Origin: Inonotus obliquus
Taxonomy: Eukaryota; Basidiomycota; Agaricomycetes; Hymenochaetales; Hymenochaetaceae
Direction of reading: 5' to 3'
Length of the DNA: 64,000 nt
NCBI GenBank assembly: GCA_032164295.1
Contig: JAJHTX010000013.1
Coordinates: forward strand, 1,054,001-1,118,000
This document shows, in pieces, positions 1-10,824 of the stretch (its first letter is position 1; every line of letters starts with the position of its first letter). Under the pieces are notes generated by a model. That model was not told the origin of the DNA. It worked only from the letters and a program-made list of their open reading frames with translations, and did no database searches. A program made the position numbers and the translations under genes.

Positions 1-693
1 ACTGCCGTTCGTAAGCTTCCCTAGTTGGTGGGCGACTAATCAATCGTTCCACGCCGTAGAGTAAGAGAGGTTAAGCAGATTAGGTGGTCTTCAGATTAGA
101 AGCTAGATGCCTAAGAGGACTCGATGGACAAAACGATCGAAAGAAAGATAGGGAGCTACGGTCTAAGTCTACAACTATTTATACCTTTTGCTCATGTTGT
201 GGACAGACCACTTCCTACGCTCCGTAGTTCCTACTCTCGATCTGATTCGTTGTTCTAGCTTCCAAACTCGTCTGGTATTCCTATTGTTCTGCTGCGGATT
301 GACTCATCAACTGCGCCCTGTGCAGGATGATGACTCGGCGTTGACTCATCTTGACTTGAACTGAATTGAAACCTATGCTCGGGGTCGGCCTTGTGCTGTG
401 CCCTGTGCATAGAGTGAGTCAGTGAGTGAGTCATTGAATGCGTGTTCGTATGCCATTGGTTTTGCATGGCTGCGCCGTAGTTAAAGTTCGCTCGTCCGCA
501 GTTGCTCGTGCATTTAGGGAATTCCATCGGGGTTCCGTTGTATAGCATCTGGGGCTATGAAGGCTGTGATTTGCTTGTCGCCTCGGGACTCTTGTTCGGG
601 GCCGTCAAGCGTGATTCGACATCGGATATCATCGTGGGGAAACCAAGGTGGTTTGACGTATGTGCCTATGGCGATGAGTAGCCGTACACTTCG
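1..693. other. No gene recognised
   Basis: Short overlapping reading frames only. None shows a family motif, a plausible exon chain or a promoter-like element that I can support. Confidence 0.5.
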
Positions 694-1290
694 TCAAGTA
701 TCGTTCGAAGGTATTCTCCAGCCTAGGTATAGGTTTCCTTGTAGTCGAATAGCTTTGCAGTATGCCCATAGTTCCCTGAGCGTGTTTGCAACCCATGCCG
801 CTGTTATCGGTGATCGGCGGTTCGTAACATAGTCTGCACTGATCTCCATGAATGTGCTTGGGCACTCGAGTGCTAATATGTCGTGGATTCCTATTATTGT
901 CCAGTGCGTCTTTGGTTGCATGCCTATTGCCGTATCCATTGCTATTGTTGACCTCGTGCGATTTCGAATGACCTCCGGGGAATTGTGATATTCTCGATAA
1001 GCTGTTGCTCGTTCGCTGGACACATGATATGTCAACATGCCCGTTGCCTCCCGTAGTATTATCTTGTGTAGGTCTTCGATGATCTGTCGCACTCTTCTGC
1101 ATTTATAGCAAGCCGTTGGAGGTTGCTGTACTTGCTGCATCGTTTGCGAAGGTTTAGTGTGATCGTCGGGATTAGCATTGCTAGCCGATGCTTCTTGATC
1201 GTTGGCTTCGGATTGTATTAGCCGTGCGTGTTCTTCGCTTCGTGCTGTCGATCCTGATCGTCTCCGGCCAGTGAAATTAACCAGTCCCAT
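694..1290 (-). CDS. Hypothetical protein, 198 aa
   Basis: An uninterrupted frame from an ATG at 1290 to a stop at 694. I do not recognise the family. The first 70 residues are polar (Ser, Gln, Asn, Asp). Residues 60-68 contain a Cys-x2-Cys pair followed by three Arg, which hints at a metal knuckle but has no partner ligands nearby. The rest is mixed alpha/beta-like without a signal peptide or membrane segment. It could be a real single-exon gene, a decayed gene, or chance; no conserved neighbour helps to decide. Confidence 0.2.
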   Translation of the reverse strand: MGLVNFTGRRRSGSTARSEEHARLIQSEANDQEASASNANPDDHTKPSQTMQQVQQPPTACYKCRRVRQIIEDLHKIILREATGMLTYHVSSERATAYREYHNSPEVIRNRTRSTIAMDTAIGMQPKTHWTIIGIHDILALECPSTFMEISADYVTNRRSPITAAWVANTLRELWAYCKAIRLQGNLYLGWRIPSNDT

Positions 1291-1329
1291 CCGGGGTAGT
1301 TTCGATCGGTGTTCCTAATTGAATTAAAA

Positions 1330-2460
1330 TTTCAGCACAATCCTTTCAGGTACGGTCCCATCCACATCTTCTAGTATCCACCAGCACACCTAGAGAAACT
1401 GTCGGTCCCATTTCTCAAGATACCGAATGCCGAGAGTACCGGTACCGAGTGCCAAGAAACCCGGTACCGAGAATACTGAGAGTACCAAGTGCCGAGAAAC
1501 CCAGTACCGAGACAATTTGACAATTTGACATGCTCTCAAGACATGGATCGGACGTCTCCCTCTCTGGTATTCCTTCCTGATGGTTGGACTATGCATGCCG
1601 GTTCTTTGGGGAAGCTCAGGGTTGGTATCCGTTAAGGTTTTCAGGTCCGGTACCACCAGGAACGCATCGGTATCAATTGGCAGGGGTTCAAATCTCTTGT
1701 TCTGAGGACTTTTCATCCAGGGGTACTATATGCTACATTTTCATTGGTATCTTGTCCTTTCTAACCCTTTCTTGTTGTCCCCCTGATGGCTATACTGTAT
1801 TCATTCTTCTTATGACATCTTTCTTTGTTTTGATCTTCCTTTTTACTTTCCCCTTTTGGAATTATGAGCTGACTACGGTACAGTAGTATAAATATCTCCT
1901 CCTGTACGTAGTAGCTCTCCAGGTAATCTTAGGAGCTAGCCTCTAGTGTGAGGGCTCAGGTTTCCTTCCCAGTCCAGTCAACACTCTCAGCCACCAGCCT
2001 CCCCCAGTCTGTTTCTTGCTATACCACCCCGTGCTAGCTGTTTCCTTGCAGTACCGACCTGTACCGATGTTTTTCCCACGGTACCGACATTTTGTTATCC
2101 TTTGTATTCTGCACATCCACCTTCCGTTTCTGTACTGAGCTTTTGTTTTACAACGTTTCTGCACATACCGAACCCGTTCGTTCAAGTACCGACCTGTACC
2201 GACATTTTTCCCATGGTATTAGACTCTTGTTTTGCTACGTTCTCTCCCATACCGGCCTGTACCGAAGTTTTTCCCACATTCTAACCTGTCCTTTTCATAC
2301 CAGAATCATATACCCTTCACTTCGGGCCCATCCATTAACTCCCCCTTTTCATAGACAACAAGTACCGTGACCGTACTGGTTAAGTACCGGCATGTATTAG
2401 CCCTCCCCCACTTAAAACCATACACCCCTCGTCTCGGTATTTCGGTACCGGACGCGATCT
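1330..2460. repeat. GTACCG-rich degenerate repeat tract
   Basis: The hexamer GTACCG or its near variants (ATACCG, GTACCA) recurs many times in both orientations over about 1.1 kb, with clusters near 1390-1520, 2040-2290 and 2360-2450. A longer unit beginning TACCGACCTGTACCGA and ending TTTTTCCCA appears three times, starting near 2052, 2187 and 2250. Dense short subterminal repeats of this kind are typical of non-autonomous hAT-type elements, but I found no clean terminal repeat or target duplication, so the element type is inference. Confidence 0.55.
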
Positions 2461-2565
2461 CGCACATTTAGCAGGTGTAAGTGTGCTGAGATAGTGAGGG
2501 TGAGGGAAAGAGAGACGACGCGACTGATTGACTGGGAGGCGAGTTTATGTACCCTGGATTGTGAT

Positions 2566-3356
2566 GTCACTCACTTGTATGCGCACACTCACCACCGTAA
2601 AGTGCCCGCCAAGCTTCGTAACCTCAATTTTGCGGAACACAAGGGCTACGTCCGCGGTTTCGTAAAAGAAACCATTCACGACCCAGGACGTGGTGCCCCT
2701 CTTGCTCGTGTCGTTTACCGTGACCCTTAGCGGTACAAGCTTCATAAGAGACCTTCATCGCTACTGTAGGTGGAAAACTGGTACTTTCGTCTACTGTGGC
2801 AAGAAAGCTGCTTTGACTGTTGGCAACGTCATACCACTCATGCAACTCCCAGAAAGGGCGGTCGCGTGTAATGTCGAGGAGAAGGTTGGGGATCATGGAG
2901 CTCTTGCACGTACTTCAGGCAATTATTGGGCATTCGGTTGAAGACAACAGGACAAGAACTAATCTCCCATCTGATACGAAGAAGGCTGTTTCTGATTCGG
3001 CTTGTGCGACTGTTGGTATTGTTGCTGGAGGTGGACATATTGACAAGCCTCTCCATAAGGCAGGTCGTGCTTACCACAAATACAAGGCTAAGCATTGGAA
3101 GTACACCTTTCATACGTTGCCATGAACTTGGGTGATCATTCTCACGGTGGTGGTAACCACCAGCATACCGGGAAGGCTTCCACCATTGCTCGTTCTGCTG
3201 TTCCTGATCAGAAAGTCGGTCTTATCGCTGCTTGCAGGGTGCATATTCTTTCTCTCTTTTGTTTTTCTCTGGAAGAGAGTTATCTGATCGGTGTCTTTTT
3301 TTGTTTGATGTTTGATAGACGGGTCTGCTCCGTGGTGCTGTCAGGACGAAGGATAC
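2566..3356 (+). pseudogene. RPL2: Broken copy of 60S ribosomal protein uL2 (RPL2/RPL8)
   Basis: Plus-strand segments in three frames spell out uL2 in the right order: the [10 protein letters not shown] block, [72 protein letters not shown] and [12 protein letters not shown]. The frame is destroyed by a Tyr-to-stop change after VVYRDP (near 2728) and by several frameshifts. A GT-AG intron of 80 nt (3239-3318) sits before TGLLRG, so this is not a reverse-transcribed copy but a degenerate duplicate of the gene. The 5' end of the gene, including the first exons, is missing. No functional uL2 gene lies in the window. Confidence 0.88.
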
Positions 3357-4125
3357 GTAAAGTTGAGTTGGAAGACATATTCTGTCTTGTTTTGTATATC
3401 TCCGACCCCCTCAGGCAAAAGTGTATGCAACATTATGAGTATATGATCACTTCGTCATGATTATTCGCTGAATCGCTGGTGGCAAGAAGGCTAAGGAGGA
3501 TAAGATACTTCCTCGATGATAACATGCGATTCTTTATCGTCTGATACTGATTTGGTCGTGGAAGCAGCTGTGAACAGATCAAGTGCTGGTGATGAATAGA
3601 ATCCCGGGTAGTGTAGGATATCACCCACCACACAATCCCAACACTATATATATAATCGCGATTCCCTCTTTCCTCTGAGATATATGTGCACCAACAGACA
3701 AGGTGAGCATATATACGCCAAGTAAAATAATGGTACCATCCAGAAATGACTGCTGACAGGTATATTGTTTTGTTATATACCAAATTAAATCCGTCCATTG
3801 TTTAGACAAAGGTAATATTCAGCTTGTATAATTATAGGCAGATTATTGGACAGTACATGCGGAATAAAACTCAGATACAATGCAAATAATAATGAAATAC
3901 GGCGTAATTCTGATTTGTATGAGATTGGCCAGACTGATGTTTCCCTAGAAGCACACAATCGTCATTCGGGTGTCCATACACGAAAGTAAAAGGATTATTT
4001 ACCACTTGAACGGTGTGTCTTCACCTTGTACTACCTTATATGCAAGTAACTGACTTCGATCGGCTATCTACCTGGATCGGAAGTCTGAAAATTCCCTTAT
4101 ATGACTATAGATTGATTATGGCATA
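3357..4125. other. No gene recognised
   Basis: AT-rich sequence between the uL2 remnant and the first CPxC/His gene. Only short frames without family motifs are present. Confidence 0.5.
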
Positions 4126-4801
4126 CTATATGCAACGTAAGCTAATGTATGTGATCCGCCTTTCTCCCGATGATTTAGGATATAATCCTTTCTTCAATTG
4201 CTCTTTAGTCAGAGATCTGTTCTGGAAGCTTTGTTGAATCTGCTTTCTTTGCTCTTTAAGCTCGCCCTCTCTCTTAGAGAGCAGATCTCTAGTACTCTTC
4301 CAATCATCGTCTTTGTGGGCTTCATTGAGATGACCGTGCAGTGTACTAATCAAGTCCCTGTGCAGATCCAGAAGCTGAATCCCGTCGGTGTCCCCGTGTC
4401 CCTTGGATTGACCCTTGATTTTTTTCCTGCACAATGGACATATCATCTCCTCTAGTGAGGTTATCGTCATCTTGTGTGAATATCGTATCATAATGGACAA
4501 ATGAGTCCACCTACCACCAGGACTTGTATGTACTTCATTCTCTTTCACCGTGAGATCCGTCCAGGATTGACTTCCTCTGTAGAGTCCCTTCAGCACTGAC
4601 AAACAAGTAGTATAAGTATAAGAAACATCTTCAGGAATATTATAGGATCCTACGGTTCATCATATCTTGAATTATTAACCAGCGCATAAGTTCGACACAA
4701 TCATCGTGAGGAGTAGATTCCGTTATATTTCGAAGACGTAGTAATTGTTTCGTCCGTGACTGCCTTTTCCGTTTCGAGAAGCTAGTACGATTCTCTGACA
4801 T
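4126..4801 (-). CDS. CPxC/His modular small-protein family, copy 1
   Basis: Three-exon model on the minus strand: 4654-4801, 4515-4595, 4126-4451; 184 residues. Family not recognised; it is defined here by four loci in this window. Exon 1 encodes a basic segment and an HDD-containing helix, exon 2 a short TWTDL-like block, exon 3 a CPLC pair, then about 35 residues on LDLHRDL and H-x4-H (HLNEAH), then a charged helical tail. Both introns are phase 1 and sit at the same place in every copy; without intron 2 the frame would differ between copies. The Cys and His spacing suggests a metal-binding finger, which is inference. It is divergent from a defective methyltransferase copy starting about 260 bp away. 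Role unknown. Confidence 0.62.
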
Positions 4802-5059
4802 GACTAGTCAGTTTTAATAAAGCACCCCGTGTTCTATTTACCCAGCTTATATCTTAATCACTTTGCTTGAAATTGCAGCAAGACAGAAGTTTGCATTCGC
4901 ATTCTGGGTTGCAATATTATCATGTAAGCAGGAGTCATCTTTTGGAAGGAGACAACTTCGGTCCCGTCTGAATTTCTATTTACCAGCCTCAGACCTCAGA
5001 GATTATTCCTACGCGTCCACAAAGCGGAAACGCGGACGGACATAGATGGATGGCTGGGC
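4802..5059. promoter_or_regulatory. Shared intergenic region between CPxC/His gene and methyltransferase remnant, copy 1
   Basis: This stretch is alignable with 10538-10824, 38018-38249 and 39927-40144. Conserved words include CAGCTTATATCT, CACTTTGCTTGAAAT and ACAACTTCGGT. Its position between two divergent genes suggests a bidirectional promoter; no transcript start is visible, so the function is inference. Confidence 0.45.
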
Positions 5060-5550
5060 TTGCGTCATTCACTGCCTACAGTGCCTAGATATACGCTCGA
5101 CATATCTACAACAACTTTCCAACTTTGCTTTTCGTTATCATGACTCATGAGTAATAAGTATGCACATCAAAGCATCATGTCGATTTTATGCAAAGTTGCA
5201 TATGGGGTCCAGGGAGGATGTGGGGACAGAACTGGTTAGTGGTGTGTACCCCTCAATGCGGTCCCTCGTAGATGGCCCATGGACCAACGTGGAAATATGT
5301 GATGGAATCACGTCGTCGTTCACCGGCAGCCTCGTCTCTTGATTCTTCCCAGGCGCGCTACCCCGAGGACGCGAAACATTAACATTCTGATGGTGACGCT
5401 GTACAGCGGTTCATATAGACGCTAACGAATGCCATGCCTGAGGCAGACATATCCCGTGAAAAGGCTCCTACCAGCAGTCCGGGAATGACAACCACAACAA
5501 GATCGAGATGGAGTGACTGCTGATGCTCATATCCGCGAAGAAAGCATAAC
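5060..5550 (+). pseudogene. Defective TMT1-like methyltransferase, copy 1
   Basis: The first part matches the start of the intact methyltransferase at 35504 (shared words GACATAT, CAACAACTTT, TTTCG.TATCATGA). The second part matches its last exon (CCCGAGGACGCGAAACAT, GAAAAGGCTCCTACC, CGCGAAGAAAGCATAAC). The sequence coding for the SAM-binding core (rest of exon 1 to exon 4) is absent and is replaced by a short unrelated spacer. Stops and frameshifts are present in all frames, so no methyltransferase can be made. Confidence 0.75.
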
Positions 5551-5619
5551 ACCCGGGGCGCTCAACCCACCTGGTGGTTTTCGAGTTTACAAGAATGGGG
5601 TTTTCGTACCGTAACCTAT

Positions 5620-6125
5620 GCTCTTTCGGCTCGCTAGTTTCTGCTCAATTAGAAGTGTATCCTGGGCCCTGGGTCAGGTCCATTACTTGACCGCTGTCGT
5701 ATCGTCCGGAGGTACTCGGACCCCCCGGGATATTTCATTACCACCAAGATTCGAGTCTCACTCGCCGCTCGCAAAGTGAGAGGTGAGAGGTGAGTACGAC
5801 TTCTAACTAACTAATTAACCAACCAACTAACAGAAGCGATTTCTTTTTCTTTTTCTTTTCCCCAGCCGCTGCTTCTCTTACTCTAAACCTAACCTCAGTA
5901 CTCTCACTCTACTTTGGATGGGTGATTTCCCAGTTCCCCACCTTTCTTTGGATGGTGCCAGTGGCTTCCCAATTCCCACCTTTCTTTGGATGGGTGGTTT
6001 ACCCGGTCCCCCCCCCCCCTCGGCGTGGTCCTGGTCCCAGACTCCCAGACTCCCAGACTCCACTACCCAGCGCAGACTTCTCCAGTTTCCAGAGTTTCCA
6101 GACCAGAAATGAAAGTCGGATAGGG
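5620..6125. repeat. Cassette downstream repeat, copy 1
   Basis: Homologous to 8885-9345, 36925-37345 and 38870-39325. All begin with GCTCGCTAGTTTCTGCTCAAT or a close variant, then share CTCGCAAAGTGAGAG, a TTTCTTTTTCTTTT tract and GAAAGTCGGA. This copy is longer because a 40-60 bp segment (TTTGGATGG...TTCCCA) is repeated about three times at 5912-6000. Unlike the other copies it is not followed by a CPxC/His gene. Confidence 0.65.
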
Positions 6126-6130
6126 GTGTC

Positions 6131-6205
6131 CCGACTCCCAACTCGGACTCCCAACTCCCAACTCCCAACTCCCAACTCCCAACTCCCAACTCCCAACTCC
6201 CGACC
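6131..6205. repeat. AACTCCC minisatellite
   Basis: A 7-bp unit, AACTCCC, is repeated about nine times head to tail with one or two variant units at each edge. It sits at the end of the cassette repeat, and the same heptamer (ACTCCCAG) appears in degenerate form just upstream at 6040-6060. Confidence 0.85.
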
Positions 6206-6209
6206 CCCG

Positions 6210-6560
6210 TGTCCACATCCGCATTACTTAATACTTAAGCAAGGCTTAGGCCCCGTTTGTCCAAATGCCACATTCATTCATTAACCTTTCAGTTATCAGT
6301 GATTTTACTTGAGGGCGGGCAATACGGTGCGGTGCGGTGAAACTTGGCTCTGGCTCTGGCAAATGTCATTGGCCCACGGGTGACCACTGACAACGTGTGA
6401 CGGGAAATTGGTAGTAGTACTGTTAACACATGAATGTAATTTATTACAAATTACAAAGAATCGGTAAAAGAAGCACAATAGTGTTTATGAAAAACCATAT
6501 CTTCGCCTCGTTCGTTCTTCAACCCTCGTCCAAACCACGTGGAATATCAAACATATCTAC
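6210..6560. other. Downstream flank, nothing recognised
   Basis: About 350 bases past the stop of the membrane-protein gene that reads toward it. No gene or repeat family was recognised. Confidence 0.4.
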
Positions 6561-7426
6561 TCAAACAGACTCCCTCTTCTCCTCACTCGGTTTATCCGTC
6601 TCAGCCGTTTCACGCGTCTCAGCCGCACGTAAAGCACCTCCTTCTCCTTCTCCACTACCATCACCTTTAGTCACTCTACTCGTGTTAAATTTCCTCGCTG
6701 CGAGTAATCTCTCCACTCCTACGATCATAGCGAATAGTACGGCGAGCCAAGGGACGATTGCGAGGTTCCTGACTGTTGTCATCGCGTCAATACAATATAC
6801 AATACGAACCAATAGTTGAAAGAGATATAGCGAGAGATATCAGTAAATTGAACGTACTATAACCATGATCCCAAAATACCCTACTCGAGCCAAGAGCTTC
6901 CTCCCTCTGTCGTATAAGACTATCAGGCAACTGCGTCTCTCCCAAAAACGCCGTGACCTTTGCTTCTCTATTCCTCGCAATGACGTCGTAAGCGATTAAT
7001 GCGGCTAGTATCCATGTGCCCCAGAAGAAATGGGCGATGGAGTATGCGAGGATTCGAGTGCGGGTGATGGGTTTGAGGAGCGTGAGGGAGAGGAGGGTTA
7101 GGAGGGATGTTAGTGCGAGGAGGGCGCAGCCTGCTAGGACTACTGCGCCTGGTCTGAGGAGTTCTGTGGATAAGTCAGATTGAGTTTGTAGGTGAAGAAG
7201 ATGGATGGAAATACCACTCGTGTCAATGTTGACGAGTACACCCTCTGGTGCGTTATCCTGAACAAAACGTTTCGACTGGTTGGATCTGTGCCATGATTCA
7301 CGTGAGAACGGTGAGTGGTGGGGAAGAAAGGACATACTTGATGACTGCGTTAATGGCAAGTGACATGCCAATGATACCAAAGGCGAAAGACAAGAATAGG
7401 GAACCGTAGGTAAAGCAGCTCGGCAT
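6561..7426 (-). CDS. Small four-helix membrane protein, 242 aa
   Basis: Spliced model on the minus strand: 7338-7426, 6858-7285, 6561-6772, with introns of 52 and 85 nt. The ATG at 7426 opens a hydrophobic helix (about residues 8-28). A soluble loop of some 50 residues follows, then helices near GAVVLAGCALLALTSLL, ILAYSIAHFFWGTWILAALI and, in exon 3, LAIVPWLAVLFAMIVGV. The C-terminus is polar and rich in Glu, Thr and Arg. Between helices 3 and 4 lies a stretch containing FLGETQLPDSLI and a WDHGY motif of the type seen in uncharacterised basidiomycete membrane proteins. Function unknown. A TATA-like sequence lies 78 bp upstream. It stands between two defective cassette copies, with no sign of being part of them. 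Confidence 0.68.
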
Positions 7427-7502
7427 GGTATTCTGCTAACGATAGCCTCGTGGGTGGTGGAAGAGAGAGGAGGGAGGGAGACGAGTTCGAATGAGTGGCA
7501 GA

Positions 7503-7510
7503 GTATATAA
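7503..7510 (-). promoter_or_regulatory. TATA-like box of the membrane-protein gene
   Basis: TTATATAC on the minus strand, 78 bp upstream of the ATG at 7426. Confidence 0.45.
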
Positions 7511-8324
7511 GCCTAGCCAATAGGACACGAAAATAGGTCACACGGCTCTTTAGGAGTATAGGATCGGAACACGGGACTTGTGCATCTCCCATAGGCCATA
7601 GGAAACATGTGCAATGATCATTCTTCTCCACAGCAAATGAAGATCAGCGTGACCTATCTGTGATGGATCTGCATCGACGGAAGTTACTTGTCTCCGTGCA
7701 AGTGGTCCAGTCACGTACCAGCCATGCGACGAGAAAGAACCCGCGTGATGGCACCAATACAAAAAAGGTAAATAAGATTCAAAACGTGACTCATTCCGTG
7801 TGGTAGGGTTGACGAGATAGGAGACGACAATGAAAATGCAGTGCCAGGGTGATGATGATCCAATGACCATCTATGACCACACTTTGAAAACCACGCCCGT
7901 GACCTCATACATTTGTATTTGTAAGCCTTCCCTCCCTCTCTTCGATCCCCCCATTTTCAACAACTCACGACATTCATTCCGAGATACTGTACTGTATTTA
8001 CATAAGGCTCTGAGCTACAGCTAAAGCTAGAATCGCTCCCCACTAGTACTTAACGCTTCCCACTCGCCGCTTCCCACCTTAGATGAACCGTCCGAAGATT
8101 CGGACCGGAAGACATAAAACATAAGGATGGTTCTAGTCGACACCACTAGTCCACGTCTATGAATGATGAATGATGGAGACCAGGCTGATGACTTCTGGCG
8201 ACTTACCGTTCACATTCCTCCGGACTCCGGGCTCCGGACCCACCGGAAAAGGAAATTCGTCGGTTGGTTGATTGGGGCTCTCCGTCTTCCGTCTATACAG
8301 TGTGCACGTGGGCACATGCACACG
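7511..8324. other. No gene recognised
   Basis: Overlapping short frames on both strands without family motifs. The end, from about 8040, begins to resemble degraded cassette sequence. Confidence 0.4.
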
Positions 8325-8750
8325 AGCGCACAACTTTGCTTTTCGATATCATGGGTATGCATACCAGCATCATGTCGTATGCAAACCTGCATACGGGCTC
8401 AAGGGAAGACGTGGGTGCAGAACCGATACGCGGTCCGATCAGATAATGGTTGGATTGCTCATGCATTTGGGAAAATCACGGTCTCGAATGGATGGACCAT
8501 TGTCCAAACAACGTTGGAAATGTATTGTCAGTGATCTGCATCGTCGTTCACCCGTAGCCTCTTCTCTCGATACTTCCCGCGACGCGAAATATTCTGATGG
8601 TGACGCTGTACGGGGTCTCAGAATGGCTCTAAGGACTGACGTATCCCGTGGAAAGGCTCATTTCGGCAGTCCGGGAATGGCAACCGCGACAAGATCGAGG
8701 ATCGAGATGGAGTGCCCGCTATTGCCTATATCAGCGAAGAAGACATACCA
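8325..8750 (+). pseudogene. Defective TMT1-like methyltransferase, copy 2
   Basis: Starts with the CAACTTTGCTTTTCGATATCA word of the intact gene's first exon and ends with its last exon (GACGCGAAATATTCTGATGG, ATATCAGCGAAGAAGACATA). The catalytic middle is missing as in the other copies. A 174-residue open frame crosses the last-exon part, but it lacks any SAM-binding motif and is not in a consistent frame with the first part. There is no CPxC/His gene directly upstream of this copy. Confidence 0.72.
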
Positions 8751-8884
8751 ATCGCATTTGGTCGGTTGTACGTCTGACTGTCCTTTCTTGCCTTGACAGT
8801 TTTGAGTTTTCAGGGATTTTTGCACGCTTTATTACAGTAATGCTGTAGAGGTCGCGTTCATCTTGCACAAATTATGCTGAAGGC

Positions 8885-9345
8885 GCATTATCGTACTACT
8901 TATGCTCTTTCAGCCGCTGTTTTCTGCTCAATAAGAAGTGTCATGAGTCAGGTCCATTACCTGTTTGCCTGCTGTCGTCCGGGGTTTCTTCGAGAAAACA
9001 CTCGCTGCTGAAGATTTTCCGCGAGATACTAGGACGCGGCGTCTCGCCCTTTGATGTTTCATGATCTCCGAGGCTCGCTCGCAAAGTGCGAGGTGAGTGC
9101 GAAGGCGGACGGACGAACTTGATTTCTTTTTCCTTTTCCGTTGCATCTCTATGCTTGCCAACGTCGCCCCGAGCTTACACTCTGGATGGTTTTCCCTCTC
9201 CGCGTGGTGCCAACGAGAAAGGAAAGTCGGACAGATGGTTGTAAATAATCTCCTATTCAATCAGCGGTATGCTGCTACAGCCACAAACGACTAAAGCGCA
9301 AAAGGGATCTAAGACATATCCCACTTTCGATACTCCCTGATAGGC
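8885..9345. repeat. Cassette downstream repeat, copy 2
   Basis: Alignable with 5620-6125, 36925-37345 and 38870-39325 over its whole length. It ends about ten bases before the stop codon of the two-module CPxC/His gene, which reads toward it. Confidence 0.7.
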
Positions 9346-9355
9346 TCTATGCGCT

Positions 9356-10537
9356 CTACTTTGCCCTTTTTTTCCCTCCCCCTTCTTCGACATTGTCATC
9401 TAATTCTCTCTTCCCTCGACTCGATCCACGTTTTTGCTTTGGCTTTGGACCTTTCTCTTGAAGTTCAGTCAATCTCTGAGTGAGCGATCCTATAGTCTTA
9501 TCCAACTCTTCCCCGATTTCGTTGAGATGATCGTTCCTGTAGTTTGGATCTTTGAAATGTTCAATCAGCGCACCAATCATGTCCATCTCCAGACAACGAG
9601 CACGTTCCCTGCAGCTGTTCCCTTCTCCCCGGCATTCGCAAATGAATACTTTCTCGCACAATGGACACACCATCTCTGTTTGTGAGGTTGTCGTCGTCTT
9701 CGTATCACAATGGACAAGGGGGTGCACTCACCATTAACTGTCCGACTAGTCTTCCTGCCACCTATCTCCTCAGGCTGCTCCACGAGAACCGTCCATGAGG
9801 GCTTGTCGAAGTAGCCATAGAGTAAGTCATATACTGGAAATCCAGCAGTAGGTAAGTAAACATCTTCAGGAATATTATAGGAACCTACACTTTGTAGCGC
9901 TTTTACTTGCTAAGCTTTCGATGATGCGTTTCTTCGCTTTCTTCGCTTTCTCCGCTTCCTTCTCTTCCTTCGCTTCCTTCGCTTCCTTCGCTTCTTTAAA
10001 TCTCTGAGTGAGCAATTCTTTAGCCGCATCGAACTCATTCTCGAATTCGTTGCGATGATAATCCATGTAGTCTTGATCATTGAGATGATTAACTAGGTTT
10101 CGAAGCATGTCCATCTCCAGATCATCAGCACGTTCCTTGTGGTTGATCCCTACTCCCTGGGATACGCGTTTGAATACTTTCTTGCAAAATGGACACTTCA
10201 TATCTGTTTGTGACGTTGTCGTCGTCTTCGTATCACAATGGACAAGGGGGTGCACTCACCATTATGTGTCCGACAAGTCTTATTTCCATCTATCATCTCA
10301 ATGTCAAACAGGAGATCCGTCCATGTGGGCTTGTTGTTGATGTAGCGATAGAGCATGTAATACACTGGAAATCCAGTAGTAGGTAAGTAAACATATTCAG
10401 GAATATTATAGGAACCTACACTCAGAAGGTTTTTGCCTTGCTAAGCCTTTGATGAATGATTTCTTCGCTTTCTCCGCTTTCTCCGCTTCCTTCGCTTTCT
10501 CCGCTTTCTCCGCTTCCTTCGCTTTCTTCGCTTCCAT
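9356..10537 (-). CDS. CPxC/His family protein with two tandem modules, 319 aa
   Basis: Five-exon model on the minus strand: 10420-10537, 10260-10364, 9889-10203, 9732-9833, 9356-9675. All four introns are phase 1 and the frame stays open throughout. Exon 1 encodes a Lys/Ala/Glu repeat helix. Exons 2-3 form module A (PTWTDL block, then CPFC, then H-x9-H, then another KEAK-type helix). Exons 4-5 form module B (PSWTVL block, CPLC, H-x9-H, and a Lys-rich tail ending KKRAK). Module B's intron signals are almost identical to those of module A, so the gene grew by tandem duplication of an intron-exon block. The start may be further upstream, although an in-frame stop lies just above this ATG. Nuclear or nucleic-acid role is possible from the basic tail; function unknown. 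Confidence 0.62.
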
Positions 10538-10824
10538 CGCTTTCTTCACACTACCTTCGAGTTCTTCTGGTATGGCTAATCAGCTTTAGTGTAGCACCCC
10601 TTGTTCTGTGCACCCAGCTTATATCTCAGTCACTTTGCTTGAAATGCAGCAAAGACAGTACTTTGCATGGAGGGCTGCAATACTGTTATGTATACGAGAG
10701 GCATCATCTTTTGGTTTTGGACGGACACAACTTCGGTACGAATTCGAGTTTATTTACCAGACTGCCCGAGATTATCATTATGCGTCCTCAATGCGGACGG
10801 ACATACATAGATGGTTGCGCTTGT
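10538..10824. promoter_or_regulatory. Shared intergenic region, copy 2
   Basis: Aligns with 4802-5059, 38018-38249 and 39927-40144, including the CAGCTTATATCTCAGTCACT and ACAACTTCGGTACG words. It separates the two-module gene from the divergent methyltransferase remnant. Confidence 0.45.

Noticed and set aside
9356..10255. Two separate single-exon genes beginning MHPLVHC
   Set aside because: Those frames start with GTG inside an intron-like segment. The spliced five-exon model keeps the frame across both modules and matches the other family members.
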